A stretch of DNA of 64,000 bases from Pampus argenteus (Eukaryota > Chordata > Actinopteri > Scombriformes > Stromateidae), in the NCBI GenBank assembly GCA_036937835.1, contig CM072860.1, positions 7,395,001 through 7,459,000 on the forward strand. The letters run 5' to 3'. This document shows positions 27,001 through 36,563 of the stretch, piece by piece (the stretch's first letter is position 1; each line of letters begins with the position of its first letter). The position numbers were made by a program, and so were the translations under genes. The notes below the pieces were generated by a model, which saw nothing but the letters and a program-made list of their open reading frames with translations, ran no database searches and was not told where the DNA came from.

Positions 27001-28273
27001 CCACAACTTGGCATTTTCTTGTCGTTTGGTTGGGTTTTTTTTGTACAGATGAAACTAATTATATGAAGCGCTATCTTATATTCTTTACCCATGGACCGAG
27101 ACAGGCTAGCCGTTAGCTACCTGTCACCTGGCTCTAGCGCCATAGTTAACATGGTTAACCAATGTGAAAGTGGCGTCAACCTTTTTTATCAAGTAATCAA
27201 ATCAAGTAATCACAGTTTCTTCTCTTACATTCAACTGCTTGTTGTTTTCATTCTGGACGCTCTCAAAAGTGTATTTTTCTGAGCGTCTCTGGCGCATTTT
27301 AAAGAGACGGGAGCCCCGGTTGGAGGCAAAAGACAGCTCCTCCAGCATAATGTCCTTAGGCACGCACATTTTCTTCCCCAGATCCATCTCTATATCTGGA
27401 CATAAAGACATACACAGGAGGATTAGAGAGATTATATGCACATACACAGTATATACTTGTACATCGATCAGACTTCTGACAAGACAAATTTCTTTTCCGA
27501 TACTCCCACCTATTTGATCTGATTGAACACAAATTATATAAGGAAAAAAAAACCTTGCCACAAAAAAAAAGCACTCTACATGGATCGCTGACTTGGTATT
27601 ACTGCCAATATGATAAATGGGGAATTATCTTCCCTTGTAATCCACTCATGTGCACTGCTTGTTTTGTGGTTAGTGCTATTTGCTAGCTACTGCATGCTGA
27701 TTGTGGGGATGTCACTGGCCTATAGCCTAGTGTGAGACCTACTATTTGCCAGAATATCTTTCAGCTGTCAGTAGCCTTCAAACCCTACCCATTCCCAGAC
27801 AGCCACACAGTTGTCCTCGCCTTGAAATAGCGTGTTCAAAGGACAACGACAAAGGGATAAGTTACTTTGGTCCATAAAAGTATTCATTTGCGTATTTATA
27901 GTCAGGGTCGTAGAAGGGAGGGTTGGCAACTGCTACCCTGGCAAATGGTTGGATCATACCTTCTGTAAAGTGAATCTGGCAATATCCAGTGCATGCGAGT
28001 GTCAGGGAGGATGAGCTGGTGATTACAAGGAAAGTTATTATGTGTAAGTAACGATGCTGAATCCACGTCTACGGTGATATGTGTGACAAAAAGAGAAGGA
28101 AGGGGTTGGAATGAGCAGGATGTGAGGTGAAAGAGAGGCTGAGAAGTCATAGGGATTAGACAAGGAAGTAAAGAGGAAATGATACAGTTACCTTCCTGGG
28201 CTTGAACCTCTTTGCAGATTGCTGCCGCCTGCATTTTCCTCTCCCTGGTCGTCATGGTGGAGAACTGTGACAT
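23007..28273 (-). CDS. myoz2: Myozenin 2 / calsarcin-1
   Basis: Sarcomeric Z-disc protein that in mammals binds calcineurin, alpha-actinin, filamin C and telethonin and restrains calcineurin-driven growth signalling. Coding exons: 28273-28192, 27395-27229, 25756-25627, 23729-23546, 23232-23007; phases match at all four GT-AG junctions and give 262 residues (264 in human). The N terminus MSQFSTMTTRERKMQAAAI aligns with human MLSHNTMMKQRKQQATAIM. Exon 2 carries MDLGKKMCVPKDIMLEELS and RLFKMRQRRSEKYTFE; exon 4 GYGGPLKEIPPEKFN and SPWEQAI; exon 5 ATPFGGF and RPSFNR. The C terminus ESDDL keeps the E-S/T-D/E-D/E-L ligand for PDZ-LIM proteins such as ZASP. The Gly-rich insert of MYOZ1 is absent, supporting MYOZ2; exon 3 is the most divergent from human. 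Stop codon at 23007-23009. Confidence 0.96.
24060..24096. repeat. (TG)n microsatellite
   Basis: About 18 perfect units in a myoz2 intron. Confidence 0.97.
25908..25925. repeat. Homopolymer of 18 G
   Basis: Eighteen consecutive G on the plus strand, so a C18 tract in the myoz2 pre-mRNA. It is G-quadruplex-prone as DNA on the plus strand, and its length is likely to vary or be misread. Confidence 0.9.
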
Positions 28274-28274
28274 G

Positions 28275-29400
28275 GCTGTCCCCCCGGGAAGCCAGGAGTG
28301 AGGAAAAAAAAGTCACAGGAGACAGCGCACCTCAGTACAACCTATTCAAATGCACAATGAGACACAAAAGCAAGACAGCAATGCTGCATGTTGGCCATCG
28401 ATTGACCAACATCAAGCATCCAAAACCACACAGAAAGACCCACCGAAGCAGATAGAATTTATTGGGGCAGTGAAAAGGGCAAAGTTAGCACATCCCTTTA
28501 AATAACCTTGGACTGTTAAACGGCAAGCACATGCTCTTCAGACATGGCAACCGGCTGTGTCAGGGATCCGGGAATCAATATATTTGAAATTACCCAAGTG
28601 GGCTGAAAGGACACAGATCGAGAACATGGTGCTGTCACAGCAAACACGTGAGACAGTAGATGAAGTAGCGCAGTGGAAAGTTTACACCAAGGTGTCAATA
28701 AACACAACAAATGTCTCATTCCGATCCAAAATAACCCAACAAAGTTTTACCGATGCCATTTTTTCATTTCATTTGGTTTCAGCTCACCAGATAAGAGACG
28801 AGTTTGCTCAAGTTTAATTCTCAGATCGCATAAATCAACTTCAGAATCTTGTCATCCGTTAGATTTTTGATTAAAAAACATTAAGTGGCAGACAAGCATG
28901 AAACATGTTTTCCCGCATCCTTGTACGTTGTCAAAATCAGAATATTGTACACATAAAATCTCAAAAAGCAGATGCACTTATATATTAAAAATATATTCAT
29001 AAAAAAATAGATGTAAAATTTGATTTTAATTATAATACATGGTGAGCTGTATGATTGACATGGAAATGTGCCGGGAATGAGTGTAGTGAGTGTCATGCTT
29101 GTTTTTAAGTGTCACATCAGACACTGGACAGCAAAGCCAGATCACACCTGTGGAGATGCCCGAGTGATGGCTTACCTGCCCTGAAGGACCCTCAGGGGAG
29201 TCTCAAGTTGTGCCTGTCTCCTTTGGGGTAGGAAGTCAGAAAGGTGAGAGGCGAGAGGGTCAGACTGGGTACTGCGACCTGTGTGGGTGCTCGTGCTCCT
29301 CAAGACTGGGGCTTGTCGTGGGGAGGGTGCAGGCGCAGGGGGCTGCAGACTGACTCGGCTGACTGAGAGACTGAATGAGTGGGTGGGTGGGTGTCAGTTT
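28275..29400 (-). other. myoz2: myoz2 noncoding first exon and intron 1
   Basis: A good donor, TTCAGGGCAG|GTAAGCC, ends an exon at 29176. The acceptor GGGACAG two bases before the ATG (coding exon starts 28275) would complete the leader. The first exon probably starts near 29390, just downstream of an AT-rich CTAAATAC motif at about 29416-29423. The acceptor is unusual in having a run of six G between its pyrimidine tract and the AG. Exon boundaries other than the splice sites are inferred. Confidence 0.55.
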
Positions 29401-29441
29401 GTCTGTTGTCATTGGTATTTAGTTCACAAGCAGAGGGGTGA

Positions 29442-29451
29442 CTAAATTTAG
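29442..29451. promoter_or_regulatory. myoz2: MEF2 binding site upstream of myoz2
   Basis: CTAAATTTAG is a perfect, palindromic match to the MEF2 consensus YTAWWWWTAR, placed about 50 bases upstream of the inferred start of the noncoding first exon. MEF2 drives many sarcomere genes, so the position and gene identity agree. Occupancy is inferred. Confidence 0.6.
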
Positions 29452-29487
29452 AGTGCTGCCACGATTACTCACTTTGCCCTCCATCTA

Positions 29488-29510
29488 TCTCTCTCTCTCT
29501 CTCTCTCTCT
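29488..29510. repeat. (CT)n microsatellite
   Basis: About 11 CT units just upstream of the myoz2 promoter area. Confidence 0.95.
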
Positions 29511-29787
29511 GATCTATATCAGTGACTCCCAACCAGTGGTAGGCTACTTCTGCAATTTCTGGGGGGTACGTGGAAAAACTGTGGAGAGTAGCTTAATTAA
29601 TTTGATAGAAATTATTTGATTGAAATACATATACACATATTAAGTAACCTCGGCTATAACAACTGAACCTTGAGACTACCTGTAAACTAGTTGGTGAGTA
29701 TTTAAACAGCTCTACTGTACATTTTGGGCAAACAGTTGCAGATATCTCAACGTATAAATAAATGGATGAAATAGCAAAGTAAAATGA

Positions 29788-30130
29788 ATAGGCCTAAACA
29801 CTTATAATAGTTAGCTAAAAGTGATGGGTAAACAGTTGTAATAATAAGCTAAAGCTAATATGCATAAACAATTGTAATACCTAGCTAAAGGTAATGGATA
29901 AACAGTTGTAATAATTAGCTAAAGCTAATGGGTAAACAGTTGTAATAATTAGCTAAAGCTAATATGGATAAACAATTGTAATACTTAGCTAAAGGTAATG
30001 AGTAAACAGTTGTAATAATTAGCTAAAGGTAATGGGTAAACAGTTGTAATAATTAGCTAAAGCTAATATGGATAAACAATTGTAATTGTTGGGTAAAAGT
30101 AATGGCTAAATGGTTAGAATAGCTAAAAGT
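29788..30130. repeat. Minisatellite with 104-bp higher-order period
   Basis: Tandem units of 34 bp (type A, containing GTAAACAGTTGTAATAATTA) and 36 bp (type B, containing GATAAACAATTGTAAT). Unit starts are 29822 (A), 29856 (B), 29892 (A), 29926 (A), 29960 (B), 29996 (A), 30030 (A), 30064 (B), 30100 (degenerate). The B units lie exactly 104 bp apart, so the array evolved by duplication of an A-A-B trimer. Decayed units flank it on both sides. Confidence 0.93.
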
Positions 30131-32574
30131 AGGCTAATAGTTTTTAAGTCACCTTTTCATTGTATAGTGAGCTACAATGACAAATGGTCCAAATGTCTAG
30201 TAACACAAATGCAAAGATAAACTGATTTTAACATTAATCTGTTTTTACCACCCATTATTATGTCCACATTTATATTATTAATAATAGTTAAATAATACCC
30301 AGTTTAAAATCAATTTACGTTCTTTGGGCAGCCAATGGTCTACATGGCTCCTATTTTGCCTACCGTCACCTCCTCTATATTCACAATGATTGAGATTGTG
30401 CTCCATCTGTAGTAAATTAAAGGCAGGCCTAGATAAAATGGACACGTAGTGACTCTTGGAAACTGTCTTTATCAGCGCTCCAGAGTTGAAGTGCACAGCC
30501 AACAATAAATATATTCTGCGGTATCCAACATGGGAACACGGCTCCCTCAGGGCACGCAGACCAATCAGATACTATTTGTTTTAAATGTCATCACGTGATA
30601 TAGGAGAGACCAAGGCCTAATAGGGTTTACTCACCTTATAATCCAGTCACCGTATTTTAATTAATTGCATTACATTAAATACTGAATTTAATTAACCCCT
30701 ATATATTTGTGTTTTTGCCTACAAGAGACAAACAAAGGGAGTCAGGTTTTGTTTTGCAGCCTCCAGTGGGGCAAATTAAAAGCAAGTGGGCATACTGCAA
30801 TGCCTGGCATATACAAAATGCCAGCAACCCTGCACACGAGATGAAATATTGTAAATCTACGTGTGTTGGGTTTTATGATGCAATATTTATATTCTGATTC
30901 ATGCTCTACCCTTTGAATAGCATTCAAATCTCATTTACGTTACAATGTTATCCAAATCTAAATTGGTAGGAAAATAATTTCTGTTTATCATTTCCCTCTG
31001 TGTCCTTATCTCTCATTCTCTAATGGCCTAACGACACTACCCACTGTTATTATGTAACTGGTGGTCACCATGGGAACCAGTCACCCTCCGAACCCCCCCC
31101 CCCCTTCCAAGCCCCTCTGCTGGATACGGAGAGAGTGACTATTCAAGACAACACATCATACAAAAACCTTCATGGAATGGTACAGCAAGCAACAAATGGC
31201 CCAGAGCAGAATATTTCATGCTTGGAATAACGAACAAAGAGCACAAACACACAGTGCAACTTATGAAATAGTGCTATTCGGTTGTATTTATTTTGTAAAA
31301 TGCTTTATGTGAATCCATATCTGAAGTAGTTTGGAGGAGAAATTGATTACTGGTATTGTATTATGACCATAATAAGTATTGTTTGAATGGAAGCAATACA
31401 GTGACATTATCACGTCATTGAGACACAACACAGTGCTGTGTAATACGTCTTATTTATTTTTAATTTGATTGCTTGGTGATAATAACATTAGGACTTTAGG
31501 GAAAAAAAAAAACCCAACCTACCTTGAATTTTTGGAGATGATAACAAATTAGCAATCTATAGCAAAAGCCTAAACCACAAGTACAACCTATACACAACAT
31601 TCCCAGTGCCATCATGCTATCACAAACTAAAACAATATTCTGCGTGGACATAATTAAGATTTTTAGCATTCCTCAAATTAACTTTGATTCAGCAACATAC
31701 TGTCTTACCTTTTCATATACTGTAGAGTGGGCTGCAATTAAACAATTACAGCAAATGAGGAAAATAATAGAAAAGATGCCCCATTTTAGGCGTCTCATCT
31801 TCTCTCTGTCTGCATAGTTAGTGGCCACACACTAATACACTAATTAAAATGCACCTGGTAAATTACTGAATTAATCTCACTTATTAGAGCTTGCGTAAAC
31901 AGCATGTCCACCCACAACATGCTGAGTTATAATAGCAATAGTCCCCCCCCCCCCTCCCTCCCAAGTCTGAAGCCTCACTCCTGATGCATCACTAATTGTA
32001 TCCTCCCACTGAAATGATTTCCTGATCTAAAAAACACAACAATTTCATATTTCTTTGGAAAAATGCAGCCAAAAAAGCAAAAATAAAACACAAAACAATA
32101 AAATGGTGCACAATCACTACAAGAACCAGCATGCTAAATACATACACCCACAGCAGAAAATCAAACTGGGATGAGATGAAAAAAAAAAAACTTCTCTTGC
32201 ACCTTATTTTATAACGTGTGGGTCACTGTTGCCTCTTAGCAACCTCACAGTAATGTCTTAATACAAATCTCTTTTCTCAGGACACCATAATTACCCACTT
32301 TGTATAAGTTAACTAAAAGTCAACCATTATCTCCAGACATAATGTCACTCTATTATCACTCAAATCTTCCCTCTTATTTCATACTAAACACATCCATATA
32401 TTTCACACGCATCATATCCATTCTTAATAACATACCCAATGTCTCATCTGATGAACTACAAACCCAAGTTGAGTATTTAAAAAAAAAATCTGAAGTCTCC
32501 ACATGCTGTTAATTGTATCAGTATATGGACAGTAATCATTAATATTAATCATCGCTGTTCACATTTCATTATGG

Positions 32575-32645
32575 CATGCAAAGTAGTTGGACACAGCTCC
32601 ATATTCCCTAGAATGAGAAAGTGTATCCAAACTTTGGTACAGTAA
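32575..32645. mobile_element. Decayed Tc1/mariner-type miniature element
   Basis: AGTTGGACACA at the left and GTGTATCCAAACTTTGGTAC at the right resemble the terminal inverted repeats of the clearer copy at 50402-50481; the left arm is badly eroded. Confidence 0.4.
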
Positions 32646-32863
32646 ATTTTGTACTAAAAGCAAAATTTAAGAAAGCATTTCTAAATATAAAAGTTTTATA
32701 AAACCAGGTGAACCCTTGCAATCTTTCCAAATGTTCACCTCATTAAATATTAGTTTGCATCTAGATATTCATGAATAAAACAGAAAAAGCTCTAATTGCA
32801 ATTAAACGAGTTATGGAATCAATGACTGGTGGCATATCATTCACTGAAGGTCATACATGTGTC

Positions 32864-33454
32864 CTACCGCTTCCAGCTCCAAGTTGTATTGCTGGTGTAC
32901 ACAGACTTGTAGGTTTGATTCCCCATGGGCCTTTTATACTCATAGGAGAACGCTGAGGGCCCCGGGTTAGCCTCTGTCACAGGCCTATGAGGCTGCCACT
33001 GTCTGGGCAGGGACCTGTAACCAGCATGACCAGCAGGGGTGGAGACAGCACTCCTTGATGGAGACACAAATGATGGCAGCGGTGCTCGACTCTGACTGCG
33101 GCTCTGGCTCCAAGTCTGGCTGCCTGTTTTCTGCGGGGCTGAGTAAGACACCCTGGCCTTCCACTCTGCCGGCGGTTCTGGGAGTATTTTGCGCTGGGCT
33201 GCCAAGCGGACATTTGAGGCAAGGGTTTGCTGGAGGTTCTGGAAAGCAAAGGCTTCATCCACCAGTCCCAGGGGATGCCTGGAAGCAGCCTCCCAAGGTG
33301 TTAGGGGTTTGTGGCCCTTCTTCAGCGAGGATATTTGCCTTGTTGGGGGAGTTGTGGAGGACCGAGCCGGAGGCTTTTGGGTAGCCAAAGCTGACTGCTG
33401 GCCTGTGGATGGCACTCTGGCCGGTGGAGAAAGGGAGTAACTCCTGCCAAGTGC
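32864..33454 (-). CDS. synpo2: synpo2 alternative C-terminal exon (Synpo-T-like)
   Basis: An acceptor TCTTTCTTTGCAG precedes 33454 and a 196-codon frame runs to TAG at 32864-32866. It begins ALGRSYSLSPP and contains KPPARSSTTPPTRQISSLKK, PLTPWEAASRHPLGLVDEAF and KILPEPPAEWKARVSY, a block I recall as conserved in the C-terminal part of long synaptopodin-family isoforms; the length is close to the 181-residue Synpo-T region of SYNPO. The preceding main exon has its own stop 3.1 kb upstream, so this exon would be used by splicing from inside the main exon. A possible in-frame donor is AGCTCAA|GTGTGG (exon end 36597, just before VWKPTAVDKE), though it is weak. It ends with SNTTWSWKR. Confidence 0.8.
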   Translation of the reverse strand, partial: ALGRSYSLSPPARVPSTGQQSALATQKPPARSSTTPPTRQISSLKKGHKPLTPWEAASRHPLGLVDEAFAFQNLQQTLASNVRLAAQRKILPEPPAEWKARVSYSAPQKTGSQTWSQSRSQSRAPLPSFVSPSRSAVSTPAGHAGYRSLPRQWQPHRPVTEANPGPSAFSYEYKRPMGNQTYKSVYTSNTTWSWKR

Positions 33455-36400
33455 CTGCAAAGAAAGATCCAGACATGTTTATTTTAGTAAGGGTTTCATT
33501 TTTGTTTGGCTAGCGCTATGCCAAATCAAATCAGCCTAAAAAAAACATTGGGAAATTGAGAAGCTTTTCTCCAAGACACATTTCTTTTAAGTGCTACAAT
33601 ATTCTGATTATTTATGTAATGTTTAAACATGTGTGTGTATATTGTTTCCGTATTTATATATAAATAAATGTTAAGATCTGAAATAACCAACTAAACAAAT
33701 GAACTGTTAAACCAAAATCGTATAAAAACGTATTTTGGACTTAATCATCCATTCCATTCCAGTAAGCTTACTTAACCCAGTACTTAAGCATTTGTCCAAA
33801 CAGTGTGGCCTTCCCTGATATTTCTCAGAACAACTTGCTTATGAAAGTAGGCTTCCCAAAGTAATCCACATCCAGCTTGTTTTAATTGGATCTGACCTCT
33901 GCTTTGCTGGGGGAAAAAAAAAGAGTTATGTGAGGTGAAAAAGAACACCACACATTGTTTAACATGCAGAAAAAGCACTGCTGCCATCACCTGGTGAAAA
34001 ATGTGTAAGATCAGCAGTTCATAAGGGGGCCGAACAGGAGAGAGTGCAGTCATAAACGAGAAATGTAGCTGAATGAGTCAAAGGGGAATAAATTCTCTGC
34101 TGACTCAGGTATTTTGGTAGGCCTAAAATGCCTGCAGCAGTGCTGGCCTGGTTTAGGGCAGACACAAGAAGGGATAAATAGACAATCTAAAAGATTAGTA
34201 GACAATCACCATATATCTATATTCCTATCGTCTACAGAATTTAACATGTATGGGGGCTGAGCAGGTCTTGGTAGTGTGAATACAGAAACTTCCATTTTGA
34301 GCCAGATGTTCAAAATTGTCTATACATACAGTATACAAAAAAACAATATTATATATTACATAATTGTAGTATTTTTAAATGGAGTACGGGGATTTGGTCA
34401 GATTAAATTAATAGTTGGATCAGATATGGTCCAGCATGTTTAGTCTGGACCTGGCCAGGACTACCACAGTGACTGCATCGTGCTGACTGTGAAACATGGA
34501 GGTAGGAGTGTGCTGGTATGAGGCTGCGTGAGTGCAAAAGGTGTAGGGGAGATGATATTTATAGATGGCACGATAAATGCAAATTTGTATACCTAAATAT
34601 TGAATGAAAAGAGAACTACCGGTCTCAAGAAGGTTGGCAGGAGAGGAAACAATGATCCCAAAGACACTGCGAAAATCACAAAGTTTTTCAAAGAAGAAAA
34701 AAGTGAAAGCTATGACCGAGCCAAGTATGACCCCCTGACCTGAAACCAATATGGTAGAATGAAAGAACACTGGTTTAATTCTTCTTGGGTATTGTCCAAA
34801 AATAAGAATATATTAAATGGAAAGGATTTGACTTAACATTTTAGTAATATTGAACCAAGAGTGTGCTCAGTTTTGTTATATATTATATTAAAACATCCCC
34901 TAACAAATATCTGTCCTCTCTGAAAATGCATGACACACCGTGGCTATGCATTTCACCAGGGGTCCACTCACTTGACCTCCCAAATTACCCAATGAGGTTG
35001 CCTGTATGAAGTCACCATTCTAATAATAGGATGCCATTCCTATATGTATCATCAGGTAGTCATTCTGAAGGAATGTGCTTTTCAAGCAGTCCTCAATTGC
35101 AGTAAACTGAAATTCAGTATTTTCCTTTTTGTGTTTAGAATAGCTTTGGTAGTATTTATAGCACAGGTGGAAGTGTTGAAATTCAGCAAGCTGTAAAAAA
35201 GGGAGAGCAGAAATAGAAGAAACACAAAAAGCATGATCAACAGACAAAAGAAAGGAAAGCCAACCAAGGATAAAAGACAGTTTAATGGCACTGCAGTGAA
35301 TCATACAGAAAGTGCACTATGAAGAAAAACACACAAAGGAAAAGGAAAAAGAAAAGAACAAAGAATGAAGGCAGCCCTGTACCAAAAATAGATTTGTTAA
35401 CATTATCGGACTGGTCCTTTCAATAATTCTTTTTTTTTTTTTTTTTTGTGTACCTTTAATCATCTATTCGTATAAAACAAAACCTGCAGAAGATGCATAG
35501 AAAGGTAAAGCTAGGAGAGTGGGCAATACTATATTCTATTATCAGAAACAAATGCTAAGTGTCTGGAAAATAGTAGCTTTGGCTTAAGTTGAAATTTAAG
35601 CCTACTATCTCTGGACCTCAGCACTCCCTCCCATAAGGCAGTTTAAATATAGCGCCTAACATGATGCAACAGCTGGCAAAATGCTTAAAATATAACTAAC
35701 CCACTTAAGTAGGAGCTGTGTAAGAGACACTGGGGAAAAGGCACTAAGTAATAAATGATTTACTAATCCAATATTTGAAGTTAAGCAAGCCTGTGTTATT
35801 TGTCACTTTTTGGAAGGAGTAGTACGGTATCTTCCTGCCATTACTTGAAACTCAACAAAGTTGCTACGTAATTTCTGTGCTAGTGACGTCACTGAAATTA
35901 GCAAATTTAGCCTTCTGGTTCTGCTTGTTGTCTTTATACACCACTAACCCCACCCGTCTCCCCCGCTGCTGGATTTTCATTTTTTATTTTGTCAACTTTG
36001 TGATCATATCCAGCTTTGTTGTATTATATTTTAGTCTTTTTGTTTATCACAAGATGAGGTACATTTACAATTGTCAATTTACAACTTTTCAAAAATCAAC
36101 CTCTTGTCGTCAGTGTCCAGTATCATCCACTTGACCTTTTTTTCCTCTCTCACTCCTTTCTTTCATATCATACTGACCATCATATCCCCTACATTCTTAT
36201 TTTGCCACCTCTTTAGATTCTACATAAAATAATATTAATTAATAATATATTAATTTTCACAAGTATCCATATAAAGTATACATATGCATCTTTTTTATAA
36301 CGTGATAAAATGTATATACTTTATGAACATGACTCTGAAGGTATACTTATATCGCGTTCTAACTGTGATGCCCTTACCATTAGCTCTCGAAACCCTGAAA

Positions 36401-36563
36401 ACATCAAGTTCTGTCCTATGACATTTACATGAGCAGGTGATGGAGAAGATAGTGAATGTAAAAGCAGATTTGTGTGCTCTAAATATTCCACTTAGGAGTG
36501 GACTAGAGAGCATTGAACCTTTGATTCAAGCGGACAACCAAGCATGTCATGATCCTACTAGAA
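33455..36563. other. Region between synpo2 main exon stop and alternative exon
   Basis: Intron for the long isoform and 3' UTR for the main isoform. Its middle is occupied by a decayed Tc1-like element (about 34327-34980). A minus-strand AATAAA at about 35983-35988 is one possible poly(A) signal for the main isoform. No other coding sequence seen. Confidence 0.55.
34327..34980 (+). pseudogene. Tc1-like transposase remnant
   Basis: On the plus strand, 34465-34760 reads as a broken Tc1 transposase: frames match segments such as LTVKHGG, GEMIFIDGTINANLYT and DPKDTAKITKFFKEE, with stops and frameshifts between them. The right side has CACCAGGGGTCCACTCACTT (34955-34974), like the terminal repeats of fish Tc1 elements. 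A weak left end may start near 34327, which implies a large internal deletion. It lies inside the synpo2 transcription unit in opposite orientation and is clearly inactive. Confidence 0.75.

Larger units (their letters stand above)
23233..28191. other. myoz2 introns 2-5
   Basis: Introns at 23233-23545, 23730-25626, 25757-27228 and 27396-28191. They hold a GT microsatellite (24060-24096), a run of 18 G (25908-25925), a short ATA repeat (about 26350-26370), several poly-A runs and an 8-bp inverted repeat with core GTTGAAC/GTTCAAC (25551-25571). No further exon or RNA gene was recognised. Confidence 0.6.
29452..32863. other. Intergenic region between myoz2 and the synpo2 3' end
   Basis: About 3.4 kb, AT-rich, with the minisatellite above, two C runs (about 31093-31104 and 31943-31954) and a decayed Tc1-type miniature element (about 32575-32645). 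Part of the right side is probably synpo2 3' UTR; a minus-strand AATAAA occurs at about 31453-31458. No separate gene seen. Confidence 0.5.

Noticed and set aside
29518..29580. CAGTGACTCCCAACCAGTGG, resembling a hAT transposon end
   Set aside because: No matching second terminus or 8-bp duplication found nearby.
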